Shown here piece by piece: positions 45,835 through 54,090 of a stretch of 64,000 bases of DNA; the first letter of the stretch is position 1, and every line of letters starts with the position of its first letter. This DNA comes from Cerasicoccus sp. TK19100. Its GTDB lineage: Bacteria; Verrucomicrobiota; Verrucomicrobiia; Opitutales; Cerasicoccaceae. The notes below the pieces were generated by a model. That model had not been told where the DNA came from, did no database searches, and worked only from the letters and a program-made list of their open reading frames with translations. The position numbers were made by a program, and so were the translations under genes. The stretch lies in contig NZ_JAPWDU010000011.1 in assembly GCF_027257155.1 (NCBI RefSeq), forward strand, positions 1-64,000, written 5' to 3'.

Positions 45835-47829
45835 ATGAAAACATTCCGCAGATTCCTTGTCATACTTTCCGCTGTGTGCAGTGCCATGGTTGCACAGGCC
45901 GCAGGGGTATTAACACCGGTTAACAGTCAACATCAACCCTTGGAGATCCGCTCGCACGAAGTGCAGGTAGTCATCAACAACGGGTTTGCCCAGACACTGG
46001 TTACCCAGACTTTCTACAACCCCAACCCGGTCGATCTGGAGGCCATCTACGCTTTCCCGGTTCCCGAGGATGCCTCGCTGGCGGAGATGCGCATGCGCTC
46101 CGGCGAAACCACACTGGAAGGCGAAGTCATTCCCAAGCTGGAGGCAGACCGCATTTACGAAGAGGAGAAAAATGCCGGCAACAACGCGGGCAAAGCCGAA
46201 AAGCAGAGCTACCAGCGCTTTGAATTTCGCGTCTCCCCCGTCCGAGCCAACGCCGAGGCACGCATGGAGTTCGTCTACTATCAGCCGGTGACGATGGACC
46301 ACAACGTCGGCCGCTACCTTTACCCGCTTGAGGAAGGCGGCACCGATGAGCTGGCCGAGTCCTTCTGGACCCGTAATGAGAAGGTAACCGGTAGCTTTGC
46401 CGCCACCGTGGAAATCCGCTCCGCCTACCCATTGGAAGACCTTCGCGCACCGGGCTTTAATAACCAGTTCATCGACCACGGCAACGGCCACTACCAGTGG
46501 CAGTATTCCACTGACCAGGGAACGACGCTGAATCAGGACCTCGTTATTTATTATCGCTTGCCCGAAGACTTGCCGGGGCGTGTAGACCTTCTCACTCACC
46601 GTGCGCCGGGTGCCGCAGAAGGCACGTTTATGATGATCGTCACGCCCGGCGTGGACCTGCAACCGCTGAGCAACGGTGCCGACTACTGCTTCGTGCTCGA
46701 CACTTCCGGCTCCATGCAAGGCAAGATCGCCATGCTCGCCGATGGCGTGGAGCGCGCCTTGGGCAAGCTCAGCGACCGCGACCGATTCCGCATCGTGACC
46801 TTCAGCGACAGCAGCCGCAACCTCACTCGCGACTGGGTCCCCGCCACCACGGAAAACGTCCAGCAATACATTGCCCAAGTTAAAACGCTCCAGCCGGGCG
46901 GCAGCACCAATCTCTACGCCGGTGTCCAGGCAGGCATGCGCAATCTCGATGACGACCGCGCCACGAACTTCATCCTCGTGACCGACGCGGTGGCCAATCA
47001 GGGCATCGTGGAGCCAGCCAAGTTTGATGCGCTCATGCGCCAACAGGACATCCGCTTCTTCGGTTTTCTCCTGGGCAACAGCGCCAACTGGCCACTCATG
47101 CGCACCATTTGCGAGGCGACCGACGGCCAGTATGACTCCATCTCCAACGCTGACGACATCTTCGGGAAAATCCTGCTCGCCAAAGATCGCATCACCACCG
47201 AGGCCCTGCTCGATGTCGACTTCAAGATCAGCGGCGTGCGCACCAGCGACGTTTCCCGCAACGCACACCGCAAGCTCTACCGCGGACAGCAGCTCGTCCT
47301 GCTCGGCCGCTACGAGGGAGACGGCCAGGCTGAAATCAAACTGACCGCCAGAAAATCCGAAGGCGAGAAAACGTATCGCACCACGGTAAACTTCCCGCAA
47401 ACCGACGAGACTTATCCCGAGCTGGAACGCATCTGGGCAATGACGCGCGTGCAAGACTTCGAGCGCCAGAAAAACCTGGGCAAACTTCCCGCAAGCGAAG
47501 CATCCACGATGATTCAAGACATCGGCGTGCAGTACCAAATCGTGACTGACGAAACGTCGATGCTCGTGCTCGATGACGCGACCTTTGCCAAGCACGGCAT
47601 CGATCGCAAAAACCAGCAGCGCATGCAGGCGGAGCACGCCGCCCAAGCCCAGCGCCAAGCCTCACCGGCTAAGGTTGTTCGCGCCGACAGCGAGAGCCCC
47701 ATGTTCACCTTGCCCACGCCACGAATCGGCGGCGGCGGTGGAGGCGGTGCCTTCGAGGGCCCGGTCGCTGCGCTCTTGGTGGCGTTCGCCGGTTGGTTTT
47801 ACGCGGCCAATCGTCGCAAAGAAAAGTAG
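45835..47829 (+). CDS. VIT/vWA-domain protein with GlyGly-CTERM-type tail
   Basis: Exported protein of 664 residues. Signal peptide (FLVILSAVCSAMVAQA), VIT domain (about 25-160: VNSQHQPLEIRSHEVQV, ALTQTFYNPNP-like strands and YAFPVPEDASLAEM), then a von Willebrand A domain with an intact metal site DTSGS (Asp289, Ser291, Ser293) and later TLQPGGSTNLYAG. The C-terminus is a Gly7 run (RIGGGGGGGAFEG), one hydrophobic helix (PVAALLVAFAGWFYA) and a basic end (NRRKEK), the GlyGly-CTERM arrangement recognised by rhombosortase. The next gene encodes such an enzyme. Related VIT/vWA proteins in proteobacteria are sortase targets; here the sorting signal differs. Confidence 0.88.
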   Translation: MKTFRRFLVILSAVCSAMVAQAAGVLTPVNSQHQPLEIRSHEVQVVINNGFAQTLVTQTFYNPNPVDLEAIYAFPVPEDASLAEMRMRSGETTLEGEVIPKLEADRIYEEEKNAGNNAGKAEKQSYQRFEFRVSPVRANAEARMEFVYYQPVTMDHNVGRYLYPLEEGGTDELAESFWTRNEKVTGSFAATVEIRSAYPLEDLRAPGFNNQFIDHGNGHYQWQYSTDQGTTLNQDLVIYYRLPEDLPGRVDLLTHRAPGAAEGTFMMIVTPGVDLQPLSNGADYCFVLDTSGSMQGKIAMLADGVERALGKLSDRDRFRIVTFSDSSRNLTRDWVPATTENVQQYIAQVKTLQPGGSTNLYAGVQAGMRNLDDDRATNFILVTDAVANQGIVEPAKFDALMRQQDIRFFGFLLGNSANWPLMRTICEATDGQYDSISNADDIFGKILLAKDRITTEALLDVDFKISGVRTSDVSRNAHRKLYRGQQLVLLGRYEGDGQAEIKLTARKSEGEKTYRTTVNFPQTDETYPELERIWAMTRVQDFERQKNLGKLPASEASTMIQDIGVQYQIVTDETSMLVLDDATFAKHGIDRKNQQRMQAEHAAQAQRQASPAKVVRADSESPMFTLPTPRIGGGGGGGAFEGPVAALLVAFAGWFYAANRRKEK

Positions 47830-47911
47830 CCAGACATGCCCGGGGGGTCGCGTCGAAAGAGCGGCCTTCCGGGCTCCTTTGCACTCAGAAAATCGCTAAC
47901 TGATACCGACC

Positions 47912-48523
47912 ATGCCAGCCATAATCCTCACGCTGATCGCGGTTCTCATCTACGCTTCGCCCACGCTAACCGAGGCCCTCCAATGGACGCGTGGCGATGA
48001 CGCCATCTCTTCACTGTGGACCGCCCACCTCACACACTGGACCTCAGGCCATCTGCTTTGGGACGCGGTGATGTTTGCCGTGTTTGGCCTTATCGCGACG
48101 CGTGTCTTTGGGCTACGGCTCCTGGCCACATTCTTCATTGCCGCACCGGTGATCGCGCTCGGCGTCGCCCACTGGGCACCGGAGTTGACGAGTTATCGCG
48201 GGCTCAGTGGCATCGATACGCTGCTGGTTGTCTTCGTATCCCTGAAGATACTTTGCGATGCAAAGCAAGCGCGCTCTATTCGCGTCGCCGCAATCACACT
48301 ACTACTCGGACTGGCGGGCAAAACGCTGTTTGAAGCCATGACCCACGGCGCGCTCTTCGCTGGTGACCTCGGGCCCGGCGTGACAACCGTCCCCCTCGCC
48401 CACTTAATTGGAGGCACGATTGGCGCTGCGTTAGCGTTGCTGCCGACGCCATTGGTCCGCATGAAAAAGTCCCCGCCGCAGCGGGGACTTTGCATTGCAA
48501 AGCAGTGTGGTGACGGTGGTTAA
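47912..48523 (+). CDS. rrtA: Rhombosortase (rhomboid-type GlyGly-CTERM protease)
   Basis: Membrane serine protease of 203 residues, the short rhomboid relative that processes GlyGly-CTERM proteins. Six hydrophobic segments can be seen. The early motif HLTHWTSGHLLWDAVMFAVFG matches the rhomboid W-H..WD loop, the nucleophile Ser99 lies in YRGLSGIDTLL (G-x-S-G), and the likely catalytic His164 in PLAHLIGGTIGA. It starts 82 bases after the VIT/vWA gene, probably in the same transcript, and that protein has the matching tail. The last 18 residues are encoded by a strong hairpin (48466-48491), so the natural C-terminus may once have been shorter. Symbol used by analogy. Confidence 0.85.
   Translation: MPAIILTLIAVLIYASPTLTEALQWTRGDDAISSLWTAHLTHWTSGHLLWDAVMFAVFGLIATRVFGLRLLATFFIAAPVIALGVAHWAPELTSYRGLSGIDTLLVVFVSLKILCDAKQARSIRVAAITLLLGLAGKTLFEAMTHGALFAGDLGPGVTTVPLAHLIGGTIGAALALLPTPLVRMKKSPPQRGLCIAKQCGDGG
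48466..48502 (+). terminator. Terminator-like hairpin within the 3' end of the rhombosortase gene
   Basis: AAAGTCCCCGC (466-476) pairs perfectly with GCGGGGACTTT (481-491) around CGCA. It is immediately followed by a copy of the dispersed CTTTGCATNGCAAAG palindrome. The rhombosortase frame runs through both. Confidence 0.6.
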
Positions 48524-51432
48524 GGTGCGAAGGTAACTACGTCGACGCGGAAGTCGTCGTAGTGGACCTTTTGATGGACGTTGGTGTTCTCCGTGTGGAT
48601 GCCGATACCGCCTGCGGTAAAGGTCGACAAGGCCGTGGAGTCCGTGTCGGTGTAGGAGAAGTCAACGGAGCTATCGATATCCGCATCGACCTCGATCGTG
48701 ATGCCGCTGCCGCTCTGACGCACGGAGACCAAGTAGTCGCGCGAGCCACTGTGCGGGAGCTCAATATCGGAATCCGTCGCGAGGACGGTTTCCACGCCGC
48801 CGAGTCGGCGGATCAGCCGACCGTTGTCGCGACTGATGTCGATCCAGTAGCAGTTGTCCTCATCGATGGTCAGCACGGTGACACCGGAGCCAATTGTGAT
48901 GTAGGCGTTGAAAGCGGTGAACTGTAGGTCGTATTCCTGCCAGTCGTCGCCTTGCTCGGAGATAAGCCACGCGTTCTTGGTCTGCCCACTGACGCCGTTG
49001 GGCTCATAGAGCGCCTGGCGGCTCAGGTGGGTGCTCATTTGCACGTAGGGTTTGAACGTGTCGTAACCACTTGGGCGATACCAACTGAGGCCCTGCGTCG
49101 CGGTGGTGTTCAGCCAGTCGTCAACGTCGTTGTAATGGCCGTCCTCGAAGTCATCGACAAAGATGGTTTTCGTGTCGTTGACAATGGTTGGCGTTGGCTC
49201 GGCGGAAGGTGAATTGCCCGGCTCTTCCCAGGCACCGATGTCAGGGCGCAGGTCGATCAAGGTGCCGGCCAAATCTTCACCCGGCAAAGCGCTCGGCGCG
49301 AAGGCCAGTGTGCCAGCGTTGATGGACGGACTGGTTGACTGCAAAGCCCCATCAAAATCCGCCGCATTGACGAGTTCGTAGTCTACACCGATTTGCGTAA
49401 AGCGGCCAAAGGCACGCTTGTCATCGACGCCGGATGGCAGCGGGTTGGGCGTTTCTTGCAGGATATTCCAGTCGAACAAGTCCACTTGTGCATTCGCGTC
49501 GATGCTGATGCGGGCGAGGTTGTTATTGTAAATTTCCACGCCGGTCGAAGCGCCGATGCGGACGCTATGGTTATCCATCGGCCACTGGGTACCGTGCAAG
49601 CCAAAGGTGCGCCCGCTGGGAATGTAGGCCACCGTGTTGTGGCGGAAGATGAGGTTGTCCACGCCGTCGGCATTGTTGAAAAGGTTAGCCTGCGTCGGGC
49701 CGAAAACGTTGTATTCGAAGGTGATGTTTTTGTTCCGCAAACCGGAGGCGTAGTAGTTATTGAACTGCACGCCCTGCGCCTCGGAATCGAAGAGCACGTT
49801 GTAGCGGAAGGTCACGCCGTTGTTCTCCATGCCAGGATTACCGGGGCCGGGGATGAAGATGTGAATGAGGTCACAGTGCCGAGACCAAGTGGGCTCCTGA
49901 GCATCGGTGACGCCGTCATCGAAGCGACAGATGATGTTGTCTTCGACGAGCGCATTCCACCAGCCGATCACGCGGATGCCATCATGCGTGCCGTCGTGGA
50001 TGTAGTTACCGCGCACCAGGATATCGTGGCCGCGACCGGAGATCGCCGTGCCGGTGTTGGTAATCTCGCAGCCTTCGATAGTGATGTCCGTACCGTTGCG
50101 GAAACTGACGGCGGTCTTTTCAATATTGGCCACACTTCCGGTCCACGGACCAAAGCGCTCGACGAGACAGTTGTAAAGTCCCCAATGCTTGCCGCCATCG
50201 CATTGCCAGCCGTCACGCAAGATGAGGCCTTCGAGGCGAATGTAGGCGTTGTAACCACCCGTCTGGTCGGATGGACCCGCAGGCCCGGCAACCGTGAAGT
50301 TATCCAACTCGGGCGAAGCGCCGGGAGCGGCTTTAATCGTTACCCAGTCGCTAAAAATGTCGCCACCTTCGTTTAGGAAAATGTCGCCATAGGAGCCGTC
50401 GCGCAAGGCCACGGTTTCACCACCGGTCACGACATTGTCGAGAACATGTTGCAGCGTCTCGTAAGGGTTGCCGCTGGAGCCGTCGCCCGTCGTGTCATCG
50501 CCGCTGTTGGCATCGACATAGATTGCCGTTTCCACGGAGTTCGCCGCCGCGGCGTAGATGACCGCCTCGCGAGTTTGCCAGTTGTCGCTGTCGTGAATGG
50601 CGATGGTGAAGCCAATCAGCTCTTTGGTGTCATCGAGCGGGAGGGGATCTTCAAAAGTCCACATGGTCGCCGTGCCCGGGCGGATGAGCGAGTAGTTGCT
50701 CGTCTGGCTCCAGTATTCGCTCATGGTCAGCGCGGCAACGATGTCAGGGTTGTCCGGCGTACCGCCGCTGTTGGGCTCGGGGAAGCCGCTCTCGCTGGTG
50801 GTCTTTGGTGTGCCGGGGGACTCGTAAATCAGCTCAGAGTCAACGCCGCCCGCGCCGTCATCGTAGTCCGCGTAAATGTAAACTTTGCGGTCGTTGCCGG
50901 AGACGAGGAAATTGCAGCTGTCGTAAAAACCTTGTTGCGCAACGGGCAAGTCCATTGAGGCAATGGCCAGCGGGTTGCCCGTACTGCCGGTGTGCGGACG
51001 ATAAACGCGGACCGCGTTGGACGCGATCGGCTGGCTGGGCGTCACGCCGACGGAAGGCTGGACGAAGCCGCCCACAGGCTCGGCATCGAGCTCTGTGCTC
51101 AGTTGAAATGTGCCGTAGCCGGTGGTCAGCGCACCACTAGCGGGCAACCCGGAGGTCGTCTGGTCGTCCCAGGCGTAGGTTCGGCTGCTGCCCGTGCCCG
51201 GGGAGTGCTCATCGAAGACTTGGTGGACCAGACGGCCGCCGAGATTCCAGTCGCCAGGCGGGTCGTAGAGGAAGGCGTGATCGGCCTCGGCCTCAGAGAT
51301 GTAGGCATCGTAGTTAAAGCCAACAGTAAGATCGAGCGCGATCACGTCGGCTGAGGCAGTGCTCGCGCAAAGCGCCGCCAGTGCTGCGCAGAGCCCGGAC
51401 ATGCGCCCAGGCAGGGAGGTAAATCGAAGCAT
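48520..51432 (-). CDS. Secreted right-handed beta-helix protein (paralogue of 41758-45159)
   Basis: Exported protein of 970 residues from the ATG at 51432, signal peptide SGLCAALAALCASTASAD. Residues about 25-310 form a beta-rich N-terminal domain of unknown type. A parallel beta-helix (about 315-740) begins IYVDANSGDDTTGDG and has repeats such as DILVRGNYIHDGTHDGIRV. It ends in a LamG-like/laminin-type domain (about 770-970: TIFVDDFEDGHYNDVDDW, GSGVTVLTIDEDNCYWIDI). The helix shares GPWTGS.NIEKTA, THDGIR and SRHCDLIHIFI-type segments with the other beta-helix protein. Probably a polysaccharide lyase or binding protein. It converges on the rhombosortase gene, overlapping it by four bases. Confidence 0.82.
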   Translation of the reverse strand: MLRFTSLPGRMSGLCAALAALCASTASADVIALDLTVGFNYDAYISEAEADHAFLYDPPGDWNLGGRLVHQVFDEHSPGTGSSRTYAWDDQTTSGLPASGALTTGYGTFQLSTELDAEPVGGFVQPSVGVTPSQPIASNAVRVYRPHTGSTGNPLAIASMDLPVAQQGFYDSCNFLVSGNDRKVYIYADYDDGAGGVDSELIYESPGTPKTTSESGFPEPNSGGTPDNPDIVAALTMSEYWSQTSNYSLIRPGTATMWTFEDPLPLDDTKELIGFTIAIHDSDNWQTREAVIYAAAANSVETAIYVDANSGDDTTGDGSSGNPYETLQHVLDNVVTGGETVALRDGSYGDIFLNEGGDIFSDWVTIKAAPGASPELDNFTVAGPAGPSDQTGGYNAYIRLEGLILRDGWQCDGGKHWGLYNCLVERFGPWTGSVANIEKTAVSFRNGTDITIEGCEITNTGTAISGRGHDILVRGNYIHDGTHDGIRVIGWWNALVEDNIICRFDDGVTDAQEPTWSRHCDLIHIFIPGPGNPGMENNGVTFRYNVLFDSEAQGVQFNNYYASGLRNKNITFEYNVFGPTQANLFNNADGVDNLIFRHNTVAYIPSGRTFGLHGTQWPMDNHSVRIGASTGVEIYNNNLARISIDANAQVDLFDWNILQETPNPLPSGVDDKRAFGRFTQIGVDYELVNAADFDGALQSTSPSINAGTLAFAPSALPGEDLAGTLIDLRPDIGAWEEPGNSPSAEPTPTIVNDTKTIFVDDFEDGHYNDVDDWLNTTATQGLSWYRPSGYDTFKPYVQMSTHLSRQALYEPNGVSGQTKNAWLISEQGDDWQEYDLQFTAFNAYITIGSGVTVLTIDEDNCYWIDISRDNGRLIRRLGGVETVLATDSDIELPHSGSRDYLVSVRQSGSGITIEVDADIDSSVDFSYTDTDSTALSTFTAGGIGIHTENTNVHQKVHYDDFRVDVVTFAP

Positions 51433-51656
51433 AGTTCGGTAGGGGTTGGGATTGGGAGAAGGGGGGGATAACAGAACGGCTGACCAATCGGACAACCGGA
51501 TTACATAACTTGTTTGTTATATGTTAGGTGAATGTCAACCACGCAGATCAGATTAATGTAAATTCCAGCGAGTGGATAAATGAAAGCGCCTATGCCGTTA
51601 GAATCTGCTGCTTATTAGTTTGCCCGCAGGCGCACATGGGACACATGCTAAACGGC

Positions 51657-52787
51657 ATGAAAACCCGCGCCGCTGTTCTCCACTCCATGGAACACGCGAT
51701 GCCCTACCGGGACTCGCTACCCCTCAAAATTGAAACGCTCGAGCTTGAAGCCCCTGACGCTGGCGAGGTGTTGGTCAAGGTCGCCGCAGCGAGCCTTTGC
51801 CACTCCGACCTGTCGGTGATCAATGGCTCGCGCCCGCGCGTGATGCCTATGGTAATGGGGCACGAGGCCAGCGGCGTCGTGCAGGAAGTCGGCGCAAACG
51901 TGAAGGGCTTTGCCCCGGGCGACCACGTGGTGTTCTCCTACTTTCCGGCCTGCGGCTGCTGCGCGCACTGCGGCTCAGGTCGCGCCGTATTGTGTGAAGA
52001 CGGCGCGGCGGCCAACGGTGCCGGGACACTGCTCAACGGCGCGCGCAAATTTACCAACGGCGACGGCGAACGCCTGAACCACCACCTCGGCGTATCCGGC
52101 TTTAGCGAATACACTGTCGCCGTACCGGAATCCCTAGTGAAGATCGACCCGGAGCTGCCCCTGGAGATCGCAGCGATGTTCGGCTGTGCGGTGCTGACCG
52201 GCGTTGGTGCCGTGGTCAACACCGCGAAGGCCGAGCCAGGCAAAAGCGTTGCCGTATTCGGTCTTGGCGGGGTGGGCCTAAGCGCCGTGATGGGTGCCCG
52301 GGCAGTCGGCGCGTACCCGATTGTCGCGGTGGACCCCCTGGACGCCAAGCTGGAGCTAGCGAGGCAGGCCGGCGCGACGCACGTCGTCAACGCGCTGGCC
52401 GACAACGCCATTGAGGCCGTGCGTGAGATTACCAAAGGCGGGGCCGCGGTCGCGCTGGAGGCAGTCGGCAGCGTCAAGGTGTTGGAAAACGCCTACGCTG
52501 CCACGGCGCGAGGCGGGAAAACGGTGTCCATCGGCCTGCCCCACCCCAGCCAGCAGCTGAGCATTTCCGCACTGTCGCTGGTTGCTGAGGAACGGATTCT
52601 AATGGGCTCCTACATGGGCTCGGCAGTGCCCAAGCGCGACGTGCCCCGCTTCATCGCGATGTATCAGAATGGCATCTTGCCCGTCAATCAGCTACAATCG
52701 AAGCGTATTCGACTGGACGACATCAATGCGGCCTTCGACGACCTGCACCACGGCAAGGAAGTGCGGCAGGTGATTGTCTTCGAATGA
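51657..52787 (+). CDS. Zinc-dependent alcohol dehydrogenase
   Basis: Medium-chain dehydrogenase of 376 residues from the ATG at 51657 (upstream in-frame ATGs at 51636 and 51645 possible). Catalytic zinc ligands in SLCHSDLSVI (Cys) and MGHEASGVV (His-Glu); structural zinc cysteines in FPACGCCAHCGSGRAVLCE; Rossmann motif SVAVFGLGGVGLSAVMGA. Most like class III/long-chain alcohol dehydrogenases that oxidise alcohols or formaldehyde adducts with NAD+. Transcribed divergently from the beta-helix gene. Confidence 0.9.
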   Translation: MKTRAAVLHSMEHAMPYRDSLPLKIETLELEAPDAGEVLVKVAAASLCHSDLSVINGSRPRVMPMVMGHEASGVVQEVGANVKGFAPGDHVVFSYFPACGCCAHCGSGRAVLCEDGAAANGAGTLLNGARKFTNGDGERLNHHLGVSGFSEYTVAVPESLVKIDPELPLEIAAMFGCAVLTGVGAVVNTAKAEPGKSVAVFGLGGVGLSAVMGARAVGAYPIVAVDPLDAKLELARQAGATHVVNALADNAIEAVREITKGGAAVALEAVGSVKVLENAYAATARGGKTVSIGLPHPSQQLSISALSLVAEERILMGSYMGSAVPKRDVPRFIAMYQNGILPVNQLQSKRIRLDDINAAFDDLHHGKEVRQVIVFE

Positions 52788-52967
52788 ATGACCGAACAAC
52801 GGGGGCTCAACTTCCCCGCGAATCCCAAAAAAATTCGCCGGGCAGTAATTTCCATCCGCAATTCTCGTCTTAAAGGCCTGCAGCACAACCGCCTGATAGA
52901 GGATTTCAAAGATTGCCCGGATTGGGAAATTTTGACTTGCGCTCGCGCGCAATCGGGCCCTTTTTAG
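52788..52967 (+). CDS. Possible 59-residue small protein
   Basis: An open frame starts with ATG one base after the dehydrogenase TGA, and could be read by coupled translation. It runs 59 codons (MTEQRGLNFPANPKKIRRAV... to ...RAQSGPF). The protein is basic in its first half and matches no family I know. Its end overlaps a terminator-like hairpin (TTGCGC/GCGCAA then TTTTT), which argues that the frame may be chance in an untranslated tail. Confidence 0.25.
   Translation: MTEQRGLNFPANPKKIRRAVISIRNSRLKGLQHNRLIEDFKDCPDWEILTCARAQSGPF
52938..52966 (+). terminator. Terminator-like hairpin before tRNA-Lys
   Basis: TTGCGC/GCGCAA stem with TCGC loop, then TCGGGCCCTTTTTAG. It would end the dehydrogenase transcript about 40 bases before tRNA-Lys. 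Confidence 0.6.
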
Positions 52968-53006
52968 TCAACTTTACACTGGTTCCAGTGTTACGAAACA
53001 CAGCTT

Positions 53007-53082
53007 GGGCCGATAGCTCAATCGGTAGAGCAGTTGCCTTTTAAGCAATTGGTTCTGGGTTCAAGTCCCAGTCGGCCCACCA
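53007..53082 (+). tRNA. tRNA-Lys (anticodon TTT)
   Basis: Cloverleaf of 76 nt: acceptor GGGCCGA/TCGGCCC, D arm GCTC/GAGC, anticodon stem GTTGC/GCAAT with loop CTTTTAA giving anticodon TTT, T arm CTGGG/CCCAG with TTCAAGT loop. CCA is encoded. Confidence 0.96.
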
Positions 53083-53148
53083 CTTTTCCTCCCCGCAGGC
53101 TTGGGCTTGAACTTCGACGCCGTTTGCGTCTGAATGCGCGTTTCACCC

Positions 53149-54018
53149 ATGGTCTTCAATCTAAAGAAAATCCTGCGCGCGCTGTTACTGTCGACCTCCG
53201 AACCGCTGTCCATTCGCGACATTCAAGCGGTCATAACCCGCTACCACCAGCAGGCCTCGGACGACCCCGAAGAGCAGCCACCCTCGCCGCCGCCCGGCTC
53301 CCGCCCACCGTTTGAGCCCGAGCAGAGCGAGCTGAACGACATCATGGAGCAGGTGCCGACGCTCCTTACCGCCACGCAAATTCGTGACGCGATGGACGCC
53401 ATTTCCGCCGAGCTGATCGAAAAGCGCGAAGTTTACCGCGTCATCCAGGGCCCAGCGGGCTACCGTATCACGACGTCGCCCGAGTTTGCCGACTGGGTGC
53501 GCCTCCTGCGCAATGAAGCCCGCCCGATGCGGCTCTCCCAAGCTGCCATGGAGACCATGGCCATCGTCGCCTACCGCCAACCCGTTACCCGCGCCGAGCT
53601 GGAGGCGATTCGCGGCGTCTCGGCCGACGGTGCGATCAACCGCCTGCTGGAGCACGAGCTGGTCGTGGTAACCGGTCGCGCCGATCTGCCCGGCCGCCCG
53701 ATTCAATACGGCACGACGGATAAATTTCTCGAGTTCATCGGCATCCAGTCGATTGAAGAACTGCCTGCTAGCGACGTGCTGTCGCCAAACCAGATCACGG
53801 AATGGATTCGCCAGGCAACGCAGGGCGACCAGGAAATTACTGATCAGGACGTCGGTCTGCCCGCCGAAGACTCCCAGCCTGAACTGCCCGTGGACGACGG
53901 CAGCTTCGATGCCGAGCCGGACCCTGCCCCAATTGCGGACGAAGCCAACGTCGACGTCGAAAACGAGGAAGACGAAAGCGAAGCAGACAAGCACGCGGAA
54001 GGTAATCAAAGCCTCTGA
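53149..54018 (+). CDS. scpB: Segregation and condensation protein B
   Basis: Part of the SMC-ScpA-ScpB condensin used in chromosome segregation; cytoplasmic. 289 residues from the ATG at 53149 (ATG 53134 is five codons earlier). The two winged-helix domains are clear: FNLKKILRALLLSTSEPLSIRDI... with DAMDAISAELIEKREVYRVI, then MRLSQAAMETMAIVAYRQPVTRAELEAIRGVSADGAI, the family signature. After the usual end near ESIGIQSIEELP a roughly 90-residue acidic tail (many Asp/Glu) extends the protein. The partner scpA is not in the window. Confidence 0.93.
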   Translation: MVFNLKKILRALLLSTSEPLSIRDIQAVITRYHQQASDDPEEQPPSPPPGSRPPFEPEQSELNDIMEQVPTLLTATQIRDAMDAISAELIEKREVYRVIQGPAGYRITTSPEFADWVRLLRNEARPMRLSQAAMETMAIVAYRQPVTRAELEAIRGVSADGAINRLLEHELVVVTGRADLPGRPIQYGTTDKFLEFIGIQSIEELPASDVLSPNQITEWIRQATQGDQEITDQDVGLPAEDSQPELPVDDGSFDAEPDPAPIADEANVDVENEEDESEADKHAEGNQSL

Positions 54019-54090
54019 GCCGGGCCGCCCGACACTAGTCCTATTGAGTCGCTGCCATCGCTGGTGCGGTCGGCATAGCCGGGGCCCAAG

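Noticed and set aside
45910-47658. 582-residue open frame on the - strand
   Set aside because: Antisense to the VIT/vWA gene, whose MIDAS motif and signal peptide establish the + strand as coding.
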